A DNA stretch of 64,000 nucleotides from Russula earlei (taxonomy: Eukaryota; Basidiomycota; Agaricomycetes; Russulales; Russulaceae). This document shows, piece by piece, positions 1 to 12,600 of this stretch. The position numbers were made by a program, and so were the translations under genes. Numbering within the stretch: position 1 is the first letter of the stretch; every line of letters begins with the position of its first letter. The notes beneath the pieces were generated by a model. That model was not told the origin of the DNA. It saw only the letters and a program-made list of their open reading frames with translations, and did no database searches. The DNA lies in assembly GCA_025769875.1 (NCBI GenBank), contig JAGFNK010000058.1, positions 1-64,000 of the forward strand. Direction: 5' to 3'.

Positions 1-3000
1 CGTGAGATCGATGCAAGTATCGACGGTTAGGACAGGAACGCGGGTATCTTTCAATTTCAGGATAAGCATATCACTTGGTATCGCATACGGCCCACTTCGG
101 GCTTTGTCAACGGAGCCCTTGATCGGACATTGAGCCCATTGAAGATATGCATCACAGACCCGCTCTACGTCCACAACCTGCTGATTTGATGAAGAATCAG
201 CTCGCAAGAGATCGAAAATATAAGCGGCAGCAGCCGCTCTCTCCCCATGAGATATGGCGGGATCAAGACGAGTGGATGAGCGCCTATTACTGTGCGAGGA
301 CCCAAGAGATGGGCGGAGGCAGTAGACTTGATATAGACTATGGAAAGGGTGTTCGCGGCACATCCGAAGGATGAGATTTTGCAGGATATCTTGACTACCT
401 GTAACCGAATTATCCGTAGGCTTCGCCAAGCGAGCGGAAAGTTGATGGGCTAGAAAGACAAACTTTCTGGATGGAACACGATCAATCGAGGGCCGAACAG
501 TGTCTTGCAGGTCGGTGTCATTGAAGTTGGCAAACCAAAGCGAGACCAGTCGGATGTGGCCTGTCGTTGTCATAATCGTCGGCAGCTTGAAGACACCGCG
601 AGTACATGTCAATGGCTTGTTGCAGAAACGTGTTCAGTGATTCACTATGTTTTCTGTAGCGCTGCGTATCTTCTCGAAGCAATCTCTCTGCCCTTGCTTG
701 GTCAAGCTTCAACTCGTGGAAAGTTTTTGAGCCAGACTGAGTCCGCAAAATCTGTTCCTTCCTCGTCTGGATTTCCTTTTCTTTGCGCTCTGCATATAGT
801 TTCCACTTGATGGCATCCGGAGATCGTAGGATCGTGTGGTATTGTCGATCGGCGAATACAGCACACTGATGATACACCGTTGCAATCGAAGTTTTTGGCC
901 GATCCACTGTCGCGATGAGCTCGGTCACCAATGACGCAGCAGGATGAAAATAATGTGTCCAGATGTCCATCGGCTTTTCAAGACAGGCCTCTGATGTCCA
1001 CGAGCCCTGTTTCACGGCTGGTTAGTTCGTTGGAGTCGTATAATACTGTACACGTTACCAGGCGAGCCAGAAGCGAAGCCTTTTGGATGTGATCCTGTGT
1101 GGTTTCCGATTTTATATCGGGGAAGTGAAGGCGAATGAGGTCTTTCAGGAACTGAACGGCGACTTTATGCTCTCTCTCGTCCCAAAGAACATTTGCAAAC
1201 TCCTGAGATACTAGAGCGGTAGGAGAATGTTCAAGCTTCTGAGCACGTATTACGGAATTGAGCCCGATTTGTAAGTTGTGGGATTGCCGAGCAGCCTCTG
1301 ATATGCGCGTAAGACACTGTTTCTCAATGTCCATTAAACCGGAAATGAAGGGAGTCAACGGGTTCCCAGTTTGTTGTCTTTGCTCCTTTTGCCTTACAGA
1401 GCGGAGGAGTGAAATGCGAGTAGCCACGATATTCTCTAAGGCAGGAAAGCTGGGTGACTGTTTAGAAGGAGAACACCAAAACAGAAGGCGAACGCACTCA
1501 AAACTACCATCAATCTCACCAAATTTCGACCACAACGCAGGGCCAAGCATTCCGCTTTTCTGACATTCTTGTAGGCCATTCCTCAGTGAATTCACCTGGC
1601 TCAAGCACATGATATTTCGTATGACTTCGCGGATTCCGGCGAGATCTTCGTCGCCTAGCGTCCTGAGGCGTTCCATCTCGTCTAACATGGCTTTCCTGGC
1701 AATAGTGTCGACAACCTGGGGATCACGTTCTCTAGATACGGCTCTCAAGGCATTGTACAGGGCAGACCCCGAGCCCGAAACCGAAGCTTGGTCAGGTAGA
1801 TCCCAGGTTTCGGTGCGCCAGCCCAAATGATAAATCATGTTTGAGGAAGTGGCTCCCAGATTACTGGCATCAAAGACATTTTGTTGCACGCTCAAGGCAA
1901 GCGTATCGAATCCAAAGGAATAGAGAGAATGTAAGACACCTTCAGTATCAACGCCACCCTGGCTCCGAGCCTCTAGAGCGGCACCATGGAACTTGAATGC
2001 CTTTTCCCACTGATGCTCGTGGTGAAACCTCTTTAGAAGAAAGCGGTGAAGGTCCTGCGTTTTGATACCATAGAAACCATCAGGTTCCTCGATATGGCTG
2101 TAGATTTCGAACAAGATGTTTTCTGCATCGGCGCTTCTGGGTGAGGAAATATCGGTTACTGGATACTCCAAAGCAAGCTCGTGAAAGAGTAAGGCCGTTG
2201 TATAAGCACCAGAAAGAATGGCGCTCTTGCTGAGGAGCATGAAATCAAGGTCAAGCCATTTATCATATGCAAGCTCGTCATCAGCCTGCCGTGGTTGCAA
2301 GAGGCGTAGGTGAAGGACGATGTTGACAACAGCTCGGAGGGAGGACACATCAGATGTAGTCGAAATAAGAACTCGTGAGAGAAACTGGGAGAGAATGGTG
2401 CGAGGGGTTTCATTGACTTTAGTGTCCCCAAAGGAAGTAGAGAGAAGAATGTGGACAAGTATAGGCGTTACTTGTTCCGCAAAGTCCGGATCAGCTTGTA
2501 GAACAATCGGGAGCCGAGAATAGAAGGAGTTGTGTTCAGCAAGGACATCGCAAAGCAGCATAGCAAAAGTCGTAATCCAAGTCTTGAAGTCCCTGGCCAT
2601 GTTCACGTAAACATCCGAGGCCAAGAGGACATAGAGCGGTGCAGGTGACCTAGTCGATGGATGACGTGAGCGACTGCGAAAATAACCAAGGACTGTGCTA
2701 TGCTCAGTTGTCCACGACTCAGCGTCAGGCATGCTCTCAGGAGGGAGGGTGCGTAGAACCCGATACGCCATATGTACCTTTGAAGCCATATCCGAATCGA
2801 GCATAGTCAAGAGGAGCTCCAGGATTGAGCGCTCAGCTGCAAGCGATGAGTCGCTGGCGGGCGATTTCATCGCCTTCCCTCGATGTGTGCGGGTTTGTTG
2901 ATGTTTTGGAACTTGGCCACTGAGAGGGTTCAGCCCAAAGCTCTGGATTTGGCCTTTATGTGAGAGGAGCAAGGAAGAGAAAGCATCTATGTCGGCCGTA

Positions 3001-6000
3001 TGCAGCTGCCATGAGGACGGAATACAATCTTTCAAGCGCCAGATGTCGATCCGAGAAAATTGTTCTTGTGAGTACTTCACCCAAAGACGACAATTTACAG
3101 AGACGTCCGCACTAAAGTGAACTTGTTCGATGTGATTCGAGGGTCAGAGAGGACAGACGATAATGTATGTGCAGAAACGTCCTGACACAAAGACTCCAGT
3201 TCAGGGGGTGGTTCGCGGGGCCAGGCAGGGAATGCCTTGGTAACTTGGCCCTTGACACTTGAGAACTTGGCAAGTTGGAGCATCTGACCCTCTAGCCAGT
3301 ACAGTAGTTCTTCTCCGATCTTCGCAATTGCCAGGCTCTTGCTGCCTGCATGTTCATTTGCAACACAACAAATCCGTATGAGGATATTTGCAAGGCGGGA
3401 ATCCTTCTCCGTGACCTTAGCATACTGTGAAAGCGCCCACTCTAAAATCGATTTTGCGATTAGAGTAAGATCCGTCTGCTCTAGGAGGGAGGCAACACCA
3501 TGAATAAAAGTGTGAAGGAGGACCGGGTCTCGGAAATGCCGGAAGTGACAAGAAACCCATAGACACAGGGCGTTCATATACCGAAGCTGCTCGTTGACTA
3601 GAGGTGACTCTTGGATAACGGTGAGGAGTTGTTGAATGACATGGTATGTTGTTGAGGCAGAGTCAGTGTCGGGAACGTGGTCGCTGAGCCATTTGAGAGC
3701 CCGGAGTACGGTTCCAGCACTATATGATGGAAGGTTTGCCTCATGGGTTTTGATATCTCCAACCTATACGGTAGGCAGTCAGGGCTCTAAATACTTGCCC
3801 TTCCCGCTGAGATGGGCCACCGAGTTCCGTAACGATCTTCTGGCAATCCTGATCTCCGAGAGTACGCAAGACTGTCACGACAATGCTATCAACGTCGTTA
3901 GCCATCTGGTCCTCGAAGCTTGTGTTGTCAAGCCAATTCTGGTCTACATGAGTAAAACGCCAGTCGACGAGTGATGATGGCTTTGCAACGTTATTGTCCA
4001 CGTTAGAAACGAGCTCATAGCCGACGAGGACGGCGAAGCAGTCAAGATAGCCGTCCACAACGGATATCTGAGCGGCCTGACAATGGCTAGCAAAAGAGCG
4101 ACAATCCCCGAGCGATCGTCTCCGAGTCATGGGCACCCATCAGAATGTAGATTGGGGCAAAGGCGTGTAACGCTGATTCCGCGGAGACTTTTCTGTCATT
4201 GTACCCCAGAACTTCTGGAGGGCAGCGAAGGAAATCCACTCCAGCTAAAAAGATGGAATACGCGATTTGGGATATGTAGACCTCGAAAAGTTGGGAAGGT
4301 CCGCTTAGCCCAAGGCGATCGGAGACGCCTCGAAACACCGCTATAATATGTGGATTATACTTATCGCTGTAGTAGCCCGCTTCCAAGATGTGCCAATACG
4401 GCCCTCGGCGAACGGCTGAGCTCACGACCATGATATTTCCTAGAGCCAAGAACCGTGTGAGCATATGCTCGTACCTGAAAAGAGTAAGAGTAAGTCTGAG
4501 TCCATAGCATTTCCTTTGGGCCATTACATTGTCATATCGGTACAGAGATTAGCATGGATCTCGCGATATTGTACCATAGGTTGGTCGTTATGGAAACGGG
4601 GAAGGTTGAACAGCGTCGCGTTGACATATGCAGACCGGAAACGGACACGTATGTCATCATCTTGGTTGGTAGTCGGTAGGGCATGCGAGGGTAGAGTAAG
4701 AGGGTGCCCATGACTGGAGTCGGCGTCGCCAACATCGACTGAAGGTGAGGGCGATCTCGTGGTCCATATGCGTTCAAACGGGTCCAATGCCATGTATCGG
4801 GCCAAGAAAGCCACGAAAGCGTCGCGAACTTTCCAACAGCGAACCTTAGTTCTTGACCTCTTGCCATCGCCGTCGTCGGTAACGCGAACGAGTTCCAATA
4901 ACCACCCGAAGAAATTGCGAACTTTATCGACCGTGTCATGACCAATTAAGTCGGGTTGTGTCCAGAGGTGTGCAGTCGAGTCCAGCAAACGGATGATCAT
5001 GAGTTTTAGCTCGGACATTCAGCTGGTAGATGTATTGTGTTGAAAGTGATGCAAATTTTACCAGCAGGTTGTCCAGCGTTGCAAGGTTGATGTTGAGCGC
5101 CCGGCGGCGTACGTTGGTCAAGTAAGTACTTGCAAGCAAGCAAGAACTCGTCGCCATTACAGTTTAAAACGATGTCAGTCAGCTCCCGGTCGCGTGTTGG
5201 TTCTTCTCCGAAAGACTGGAGAATAGGACCTATCGCGAGAAAAGACATGCAGACGTCAAGAATTGCTTCGGCAGGGGTTCTGCCACTTGGTTGCCTCTGC
5301 GCTTCCACGGGAACAACTGCGATTGTGCCGCTTTCCAGGCTAAAGTCGTCCTGATCCTCTGCTTCAACACCATCAGGAGTAAAGGGTCGTCCAGTCATCC
5401 TAGCCAAGACAACTCGCAAGATCGTTTTCATGGCATTCATCACTTGAGTAAGAACATTCGAGACCTACCCACCTGTGAGCTTGATACGAGTTGAAACGAA
5501 AATATCCGCTACTCGCCTCGGGTATCCGCCAGATAACTCTTTGTAGTTCTCGATATACGGGCGAACTGGGACATTCTCTGTCCGAATTGACATTAACCAA
5601 GCGGTCTAATACTTCTCGTCTGATCCCAGCCTCCAGGTGAGGTGAGAGTAACCCTATCCAGGGGTCTGCATCATCGTCTTCTGCGACTCGGACAAGGGGG
5701 TCAAATCCAAGAAGTACGAGTGACATCTCTTCGAGCGTCCACTTATTGCATGTGAATACCTTTGCAATGGTAATTGCTGTCTTGCAAGCAGCATGCAAGA
5801 CTCGGAGGTTTGGCAAAGTGCCGTTGAGGATAAGTAGCCCTTCGAAGGATAGCGCAGCGATGGAAAAGTCTACAATACTTCGAGCCCGCTCGGCGTTTAG
5901 GGGACTTTTGCTGTCCATCGCGTCGGTGTCTTCGAGTACTTTCAGTAGAATTGATGATACTTTGCGTTCTCTGGGTCCAGGGGACACCAGATCGTCGATT

Positions 6001-8349
6001 GTGACCGCATTTGTGGGTATCGACGAAAGCACAATAGATGGGGATTCTGTTGACGAAGGAATGAAAGCGGGGAGGCGGGCCCGCAGCAAGAAATCGCGGA
6101 TGACGGTAGTTTGATACTCCTCCTGAACAGCATATACAACGATCGACTCTGGGAGCACCATGCGGCACGGCAAGCTTGCACGCCTTTGCAGGCCGCAAGC
6201 GCTGGACATGATGAGTGTTATATCGCTGGCAAGAGGACTGGAAGTTCTTGATGTTTCGCTTCTGGAGCTGCCTCTTAAGTCTCGAATTGCATCAAGGCTA
6301 TAGCAATCTGCTAGCCAACTGAGAACCTTGTCCTCGATGCGCATCTTATACAGCCGCATATCTTGATTGGCCACTTGTAAACAGAGAGCGACAAAAGCGA
6401 AAACTGAATCGTATGGATACGGGGGTCCCTGGACATCCATATCCTTCGCGAAAGCTTCAATTTCTACGAGGACGCGCTGGGAGGTCAGGAGATGCTTCGC
6501 GTGCAATAGGAGTATGTACGTGACATGACAGGCAGACCTGGACACGGCTGGGACGTCTGTTCTTCGGATAGCATGCGTCCAGATAGGGTCCCATGTATGC
6601 GGTGATGAAAGGGAGGATGAAAGAGCGGCAATTGCTCCGGAAGACACTTGACTTTCAGCTATCGCCGCCAAGCAGAGAAACGCCCAAGACTGTATCGGCG
6701 GATCATCGCAAGAGATAAATTGGAGCAAGTGTGAAAGGACGCTCTGTTGTAGGCTCTCATGTAAAACCGCCCAGTGTCGATCAATGAAGAAGAGGAGGAC
6801 TTGAAGATGATATGATCGAATGACTGGCGTCGACTTCTGCTGGATAGCATGTAATAACGACACAACAGGGCTGTCGAACTTGGCTCTCTTCCCTTCACGC
6901 TTAGTGAGATTGGGTGGTTGGGAGTGAAACGACTCTGATAATATATGAAGCTAGGGGACAATAAGCAACACATGGGGTTCGAAAAAGAGAGCGACAAACT
7001 TTCTCCGCGCAATCCGCTTGTAACTCGAGGATGGTCCACGTCATGGCCTGATTGGCATCGAAGTTCCATCCGTATTGAAACGTCCGCGCCACAAACGCGC
7101 CTGTCTTGCTCGCACTGCAGGGTTGGTTCCCTGTGCGAGACAACCGTAACGAATTCAATGAGAGTCCGTCAACCCCCCATCTGCTCTCGGCTTCACCATC
7201 TAATAGGTGCCACAAGCGTGAGACCCCCTCAAGGTAGGAAAAGTCAAGGGATGCAAGGCCTGCTTCGGGACAGCGATCGGTATAGAAGGGAAAAAGGATT
7301 CGCAAGACAACAATCAGACTCTCCTTCGTTGTCTTGTTTTTGGTTCCCCATATCCCAAGCAATCCATCCCATGATCTCTTGGCGAAGCGGGTGACGGCGT
7401 CTCGCTTGTTGAGAGCCAGATGAGAGAGTGTCGCAGACAAAATAACGATGAAGTCTGGATGGAGAGAGGTGTCCGTTGGAAATAGTTGGAAGAACCGTGA
7501 AAGACGGTCCAACATGGCGGAACCCAAGTCTGGATACGCGGTAGCGAGAAAAGGTGCAGATGAGGAAGTCAGGAGGAGTGAAAGGAGCGACGCGAACTCG
7601 ATCTGTTCCACCGAGACCGGTTGAGATTGGATACGCGAAGGGGTACCCTTTGTCGCCGTTGAGGGTTGAGGTACGCCACTTTCCTTGCGTCGCCTTCGCT
7701 TCTTGGTTCCAGGTGAGGTAACAGAGGAGTCGTCTTCGTCTTCGCCGCCTTCAGAGGTTGAATCCATCATCCTCATTTCATCAATCTCGCCTTCGTCCTC
7801 TAGAACCAACCTCTTCCTCAGGGGATCCCCCAACACCACATTTAGACACATCTCTGCCAATTTTACCCACAGCTCATCGTCGATGTGTTCCAGGTGTGGT
7901 GGATAGTCTAACACACACCGAATTGTCTTCGCATAGTCCAGTGCGACGGGAAGAAAAAGTCTCCCTTGATGAGAGCTAGTCTGTACAAGGTGGTTCAGCA
8001 GTGCCTTGATGACGTTCTTGTGAGTTAGCAGATGAACACATCGTTCCGTTAACCACCGGACTGCGGACGCGGCCTCCGCGACTCTCTTCTTCGCAGCAGA
8101 AGCAGACTTTGTAGAATGTGTAGCTAGGGACTTCTCATTTAGAACAGCTGTAAATAGAGCCTGAAAAAGAGCGAGCCACCCAAGACGCTTGGGGGTATCG
8201 TCCAGTTCATTGACTACGCCATCCCGAGCTAGGGCTGTACGAAGGGATGCTATTGCAGCATGCCTTTCCTTGACTCCATTAGACTTCAGCTGACCGATAA
8301 GAGTGTTGATAGTCTTGTGCATGGAAAGGACATGGATAGGTTGAGTCAA
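1..8349 (-). CDS. TEL1: Tel1/ATM-family checkpoint kinase, 3' end beyond window
   Basis: PI3K-related protein kinase acting in DNA double-strand-break signalling and telomere maintenance (family knowledge). The N-terminus carries a TAN-type motif (INTLIGQLKSNGVKER) just after the start at 8349; a second Met nine codons on is also possible. A long alpha-solenoid follows, then the FAT domain, with the ATM-typical EPDGFYGI near 2065-2090, RLVSLWF near 530-550 and VPSRKF near 455-475. The frame is open to base 1 at VPVLTVD, just before the kinase lobe, so kinase and FATC domains lie outside. Several short introns are visible, for example about 5400-5470 and a 38-nt candidate at about 3066-3103. 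Reading frame jumps by +1 at about 561-572, 4092-4095, 5017-5021 and 5116-5117 with no usable splice sites. These look like base errors but could mean a decayed gene. Confidence 0.88.
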
Positions 8350-9647
8350 CGCGAGTTGCTGATGCGCGTGTTGAACGGAGTACGCGCTACTACGCTGACT
8401 GATCTATTGCACGTGTTTGGTTCAATCAAATTGGAGGTTTTAAGCCCTCGTTCGTTGTTCGTTCTTCGCAACTGTGTTCGTGGGACGCCCAATTACATTT
8501 CATTCACCCCACTCCACTTGCCTCTAGTATCCTAGATCCTTTATGCGGCCCCTTTCTGCCCGGGCAGCGTTTTCATATCCACCCTGCTCCGGTTCTGGTG
8601 AAGGGCCAAGACGAATATGTTTGCTTGTTGATTCACACGGCAGATTGGTGCTTGAGAAGCGCAGACCTTTTTCTTAGTGAAGTCTGTTGCGGTTTTTCGC
8701 TACCATACAGCGTATGTCTACTGTGGTGCCTGCCTTGTACAGAATGAATTTTTAATCATAAAGGCTTCTCTCCTCAAGCAATGCAGTGATCTCTTCGAAG
8801 CGTTAAGACATCAATCGGTTTTGCTTGGATTGGGTTATAAATGTGCGGAATATCTGAGCCACCACAAAAGGATACGATGTTCCCCCCCACCTCGATGGCG
8901 ATGGCATCCATCGTCTGCACTCTGGGCTTCTCTAGTATAAGTTTTGGTAACAACCGCTTTCAGAGAGAACGAGATCATAAAGCAGCGTCCTGAGATTGGG
9001 GGATTTCTTGGCATCAGAGCCTTAATTATGAAGTGGTGGCTAGTGGCCATGCGAGGTAGGCATGGGAGGGCTGGTCTAATGTGTTGGTAACCATCTGAAA
9101 GGCAGTTGGGGCCTGTGGGCACATGGGGGATACAGACTGTACAGTGAGCGGCATGAAGACTTTCAGGTCAGTTGGTCTCTGCAGGCTCAGGGATTGGGGG
9201 GCAAAAGCTATGGCTCATGCTACAACATTGAGGATCTTATGAGCAACTTAGTGTAGCATGTTCAGTTGATGAGGGCTTCTAGAGCTAGGTATTTATTCAT
9301 GTTAATTACATGCAGTGAGGTCTCCCATTTTTTGCCTGGTGTGGCATTTGGTTGGTAGCCATTAGATAGTGTTGTGTAGGAGGCCATGGTGTATGAAGAC
9401 CTGACTTTGCAGGATTGCCTATCCTTGCCCCTTGTCCTAAACATTGTCCTAAACACCTACCTAAATAGAGACCGCTCCGGTCCGCCAAACGAAGAAATTG
9501 TAGGTCCCCGGCTGACGTAAGGCAAGAGATGTTTGGGGGAATTGGGGTTTGCCCCAGAAGAAACCGAGTAATGGCAAGGACGAAACGTTACAGTTTCCCC
9601 TCGAAAACGGCGCCTTCATCTTAAACTCCCCCTTCTCCCCTATAGAG
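8350..9647. other. Intergenic region between TEL1 and ACC1, divergent promoters
   Basis: About 1.3 kb separates the divergently transcribed TEL1 and ACC1. I see no convincing gene. Short open frames near 8835-9490 show no conserved motif. A 9-bp inverted repeat (catgctaca / tgtagcatg) sits around 9213-9260. The stretch around 9050-9480 has a different texture from the flanking genes and might be an old transposon remnant, but I could not find ends or target-site duplications. Both promoters must lie here. Confidence 0.4.
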
Positions 9648-12600
9648 ATGGTTGCCTATGACCACTCCAAAGTCACCCACTTCATTGGTTCGTTCTCGAC
9701 CAGCCCTAGCAAATGGCCGTTCATAACTCACTATTTTTGCATTTTCAGGCGGTAATTCACTCGACAAAGCTCCGACTGGCCGCGTTCACGACTTTGTAAA
9801 AGTCAACGGTGGCCATACTGTTATAACCAAGGTGAAATTCGTGGAGATGCATTCTATTACCCGTTCATACTGACTTCATCATAGGTTCTCATTGCCAATA
9901 ATGGTCTGTACACCGAGCAGATATCTATCGGATACGGTGTTGATGCATTTCGCAGGTATCGCCGCCGTGAAGGAGATCCGGTCCATTAGGCAATGGAGCT
10001 ATGAAACATTTGGCGATGACCGTGCCGTCGAGTTTACGGTGATGGCAACCCCAGAGGATCTCAAAGTTAATGCGGAATATATCCGCATGGCAGATCGATA
10101 CGTAGAGGTCCCAGGTGGTACAAACAACAACAACTATGCCAATGTCGACCTCATTATTGACGTTGCTGAACGTGCGGGGGTACATGCAGTCTGGGCAGGC
10201 TGGGGACACGCATCGGAAAATCCCACGTCTACCTGAGTCACTTGCTGCTAGCAAAAACAAGATCGTCTTCATTGGTCCCCCAGGTAGTGCCATGCGAAGC
10301 CTAGGGGACAAAATTTCAAGTACAATTGTTGCACAGAGTGCTGAAGTCCCCACGATGGCATGGTCGGGCACCGGCATTTCGGAAACAGTGTTATCTGATG
10401 CAGGCTTCGTCACTGTTCCTGATCATGCTTACAAGTCTGCTTGTGTGACGAACATCGAGGAAGGCTTGGAGAAGGCTGGGCAAATTGGCTGGCCTGTTAT
10501 GATCAAAGCTAGTGAAGGCGGTGGGGGAAAGGGCATCCGGAAGGTTGATTCGCCCGAAGGCTTCAAGATTGCATATAATGCTGTGGTGGGTGAGATACCA
10601 GGTGCGTTATATTTTTTTTGGATCGCGAATACGTGTTTACGGTATGAATGACGTGACAGGCTCACCCATATTTATCATGAAGCTGGCTGGTCAAGCTCGC
10701 CATTTAGAGGTACAACTCCTGGCAGACCAATATGGAAATGCGATCTCTCTTTTTGGCCGTGATTGCTCGGTTCAGCGACGGCATCAGAAGATCATCGAGG
10801 AGGCGCCTGTTACCATTGCCAACCCTGAAAGATTTGAAGAGATGGAACGTGCTGCTGTTCGTTTGGCCAAACTTGTTGGCTACGTTAGCGCCGGCACGGT
10901 GGAATGTAAGCAATGGCTTCTTTACGTGCGAGCAGCCTTTCCTGAAGGTTTCCTTCAAGACCTATACAGTCACGCAGAGGACGTATTTTATTTCTTGGAA
11001 CTCAATCCACGCCTTCAGGTGGAGCATCCAACTACGGAAATGGTAACGGGCGTAAACCTTCCCGCAGCCCAGCTTCTTGTGGCCATGGGCATTCCTCTTC
11101 ACCGAATCAGGACTATTCGTCAGCTTTATGGCGTAGCGCCCCATGGCACATCGGAAATCGACTTTGACATGGTCAAGCCAGAATCAAACCAACTACAGCG
11201 CAAACCTCGCCCTAAGGGCCATGTTGTTGCTGTCCGCATCACTGCGGAAAACCCCGATGCTGGTTTCAAACCCTCTTCCGGGGCATTGCAAGAGCTCAAC
11301 TTTCGCTCCAGTACGAATGTTTGGGGATATTTTTCAGTCAATAGCGCTGGCGGACTTCACGAGTTTGCCGACTCGCAATTTGGCCACATCTTTGCGTATG
11401 GTGAAGATCGGTCCGAGAGCCGGAAGAACATGGTCGTCGCTCTTAAGGAGCTTAGCATTCGCGGCGACTTTCGCACTACTGTCGAGTATCTCATCAAACT
11501 TCTGGAACTTCAGGCGTTCGAGGAGAATACAATAACAACTGGCTGGCTTGATTCGCTTATCAGCAATAAGTTGACTGCCGAACGTCCCGACAGCATGCTT
11601 GCCGTTATCTGCGGTGCGGTTACTAGGGCTCATATCGCTTCCGAGGGTTGTTGGTCCGAGTACAAACGTATCCTCGACAAGGGCCAAGTTCCTTCACGTG
11701 ATGTGCTCAAGACAGTCTTCGGCGTCGACTTCATTTATGAAAATACTCGCTACTCCTTTACAGCTACCCGTTCCTCCCGTACTACTTGGACCCTTTACCT
11801 CAATGGCGGCAATACGTCTGTTGGTGCGCGTCCGCTAGCTGACGGCGGCCTCCTTGTACTCCTTGATGACAAAAGCCACTCGGTCTACTGGCGCGAGGAA
11901 GTCGGTGCTCTGCGTCTGATGGTAGATTCGAAGACGTGTCTCATTGAGCAAGAGAACGACCCAACTCAATTACGCAGTCCTAGCCCAGGCAAGCTTGTAC
12001 GTTTTCTTGTCGACAGCGGCGACCATGTCAACGCTGGGGATGCCTACGCCGAGATCGAAGTAATGAAGATGTACATGCCTCTTGTGGCCTCCGAGGATGG
12101 TATCGTAAACTTTGTCAAGCAGCCAGGGGTCTCATTAGAGCCGGGCGATATTCTCGGCATTCTCACCCTCGATGATCCCGCCCGTGTAAAGCACGCGAAG
12201 CCCTTTAACGGCCTCTTGCCTTCCTTTGGTCCACCCGGTGTTACTGGCACAAAACCCCATCAGCTTCTCGCACGGTACATCGACGTGTTGACAAACATCC
12301 TCCAAGGTTTCGATAATCAGCCAGTTATGGCACCATCTCTCAAAGGTCTCACAGATGTACTCAGAGACTCCGACCTTCCTTACTCTGAAACGACCGCGAT
12401 TCTTTCTGCACTCTCTGGTCGCATGCCATCGAAGCTCGAGGATCTTGTCCGCAATGCCATTGAAGCGTCGAAGTCTAAAGGTCCTACATCCGAATTCCCG
12501 GCCTCACGGCTGAAAAAGATTCTCGACCACTACCTCCAGGACAACGTACGTCCTCAAGAGCGTGCCATGCTTCGCACTCAGCTTGGGGCCCTCTTTGATG

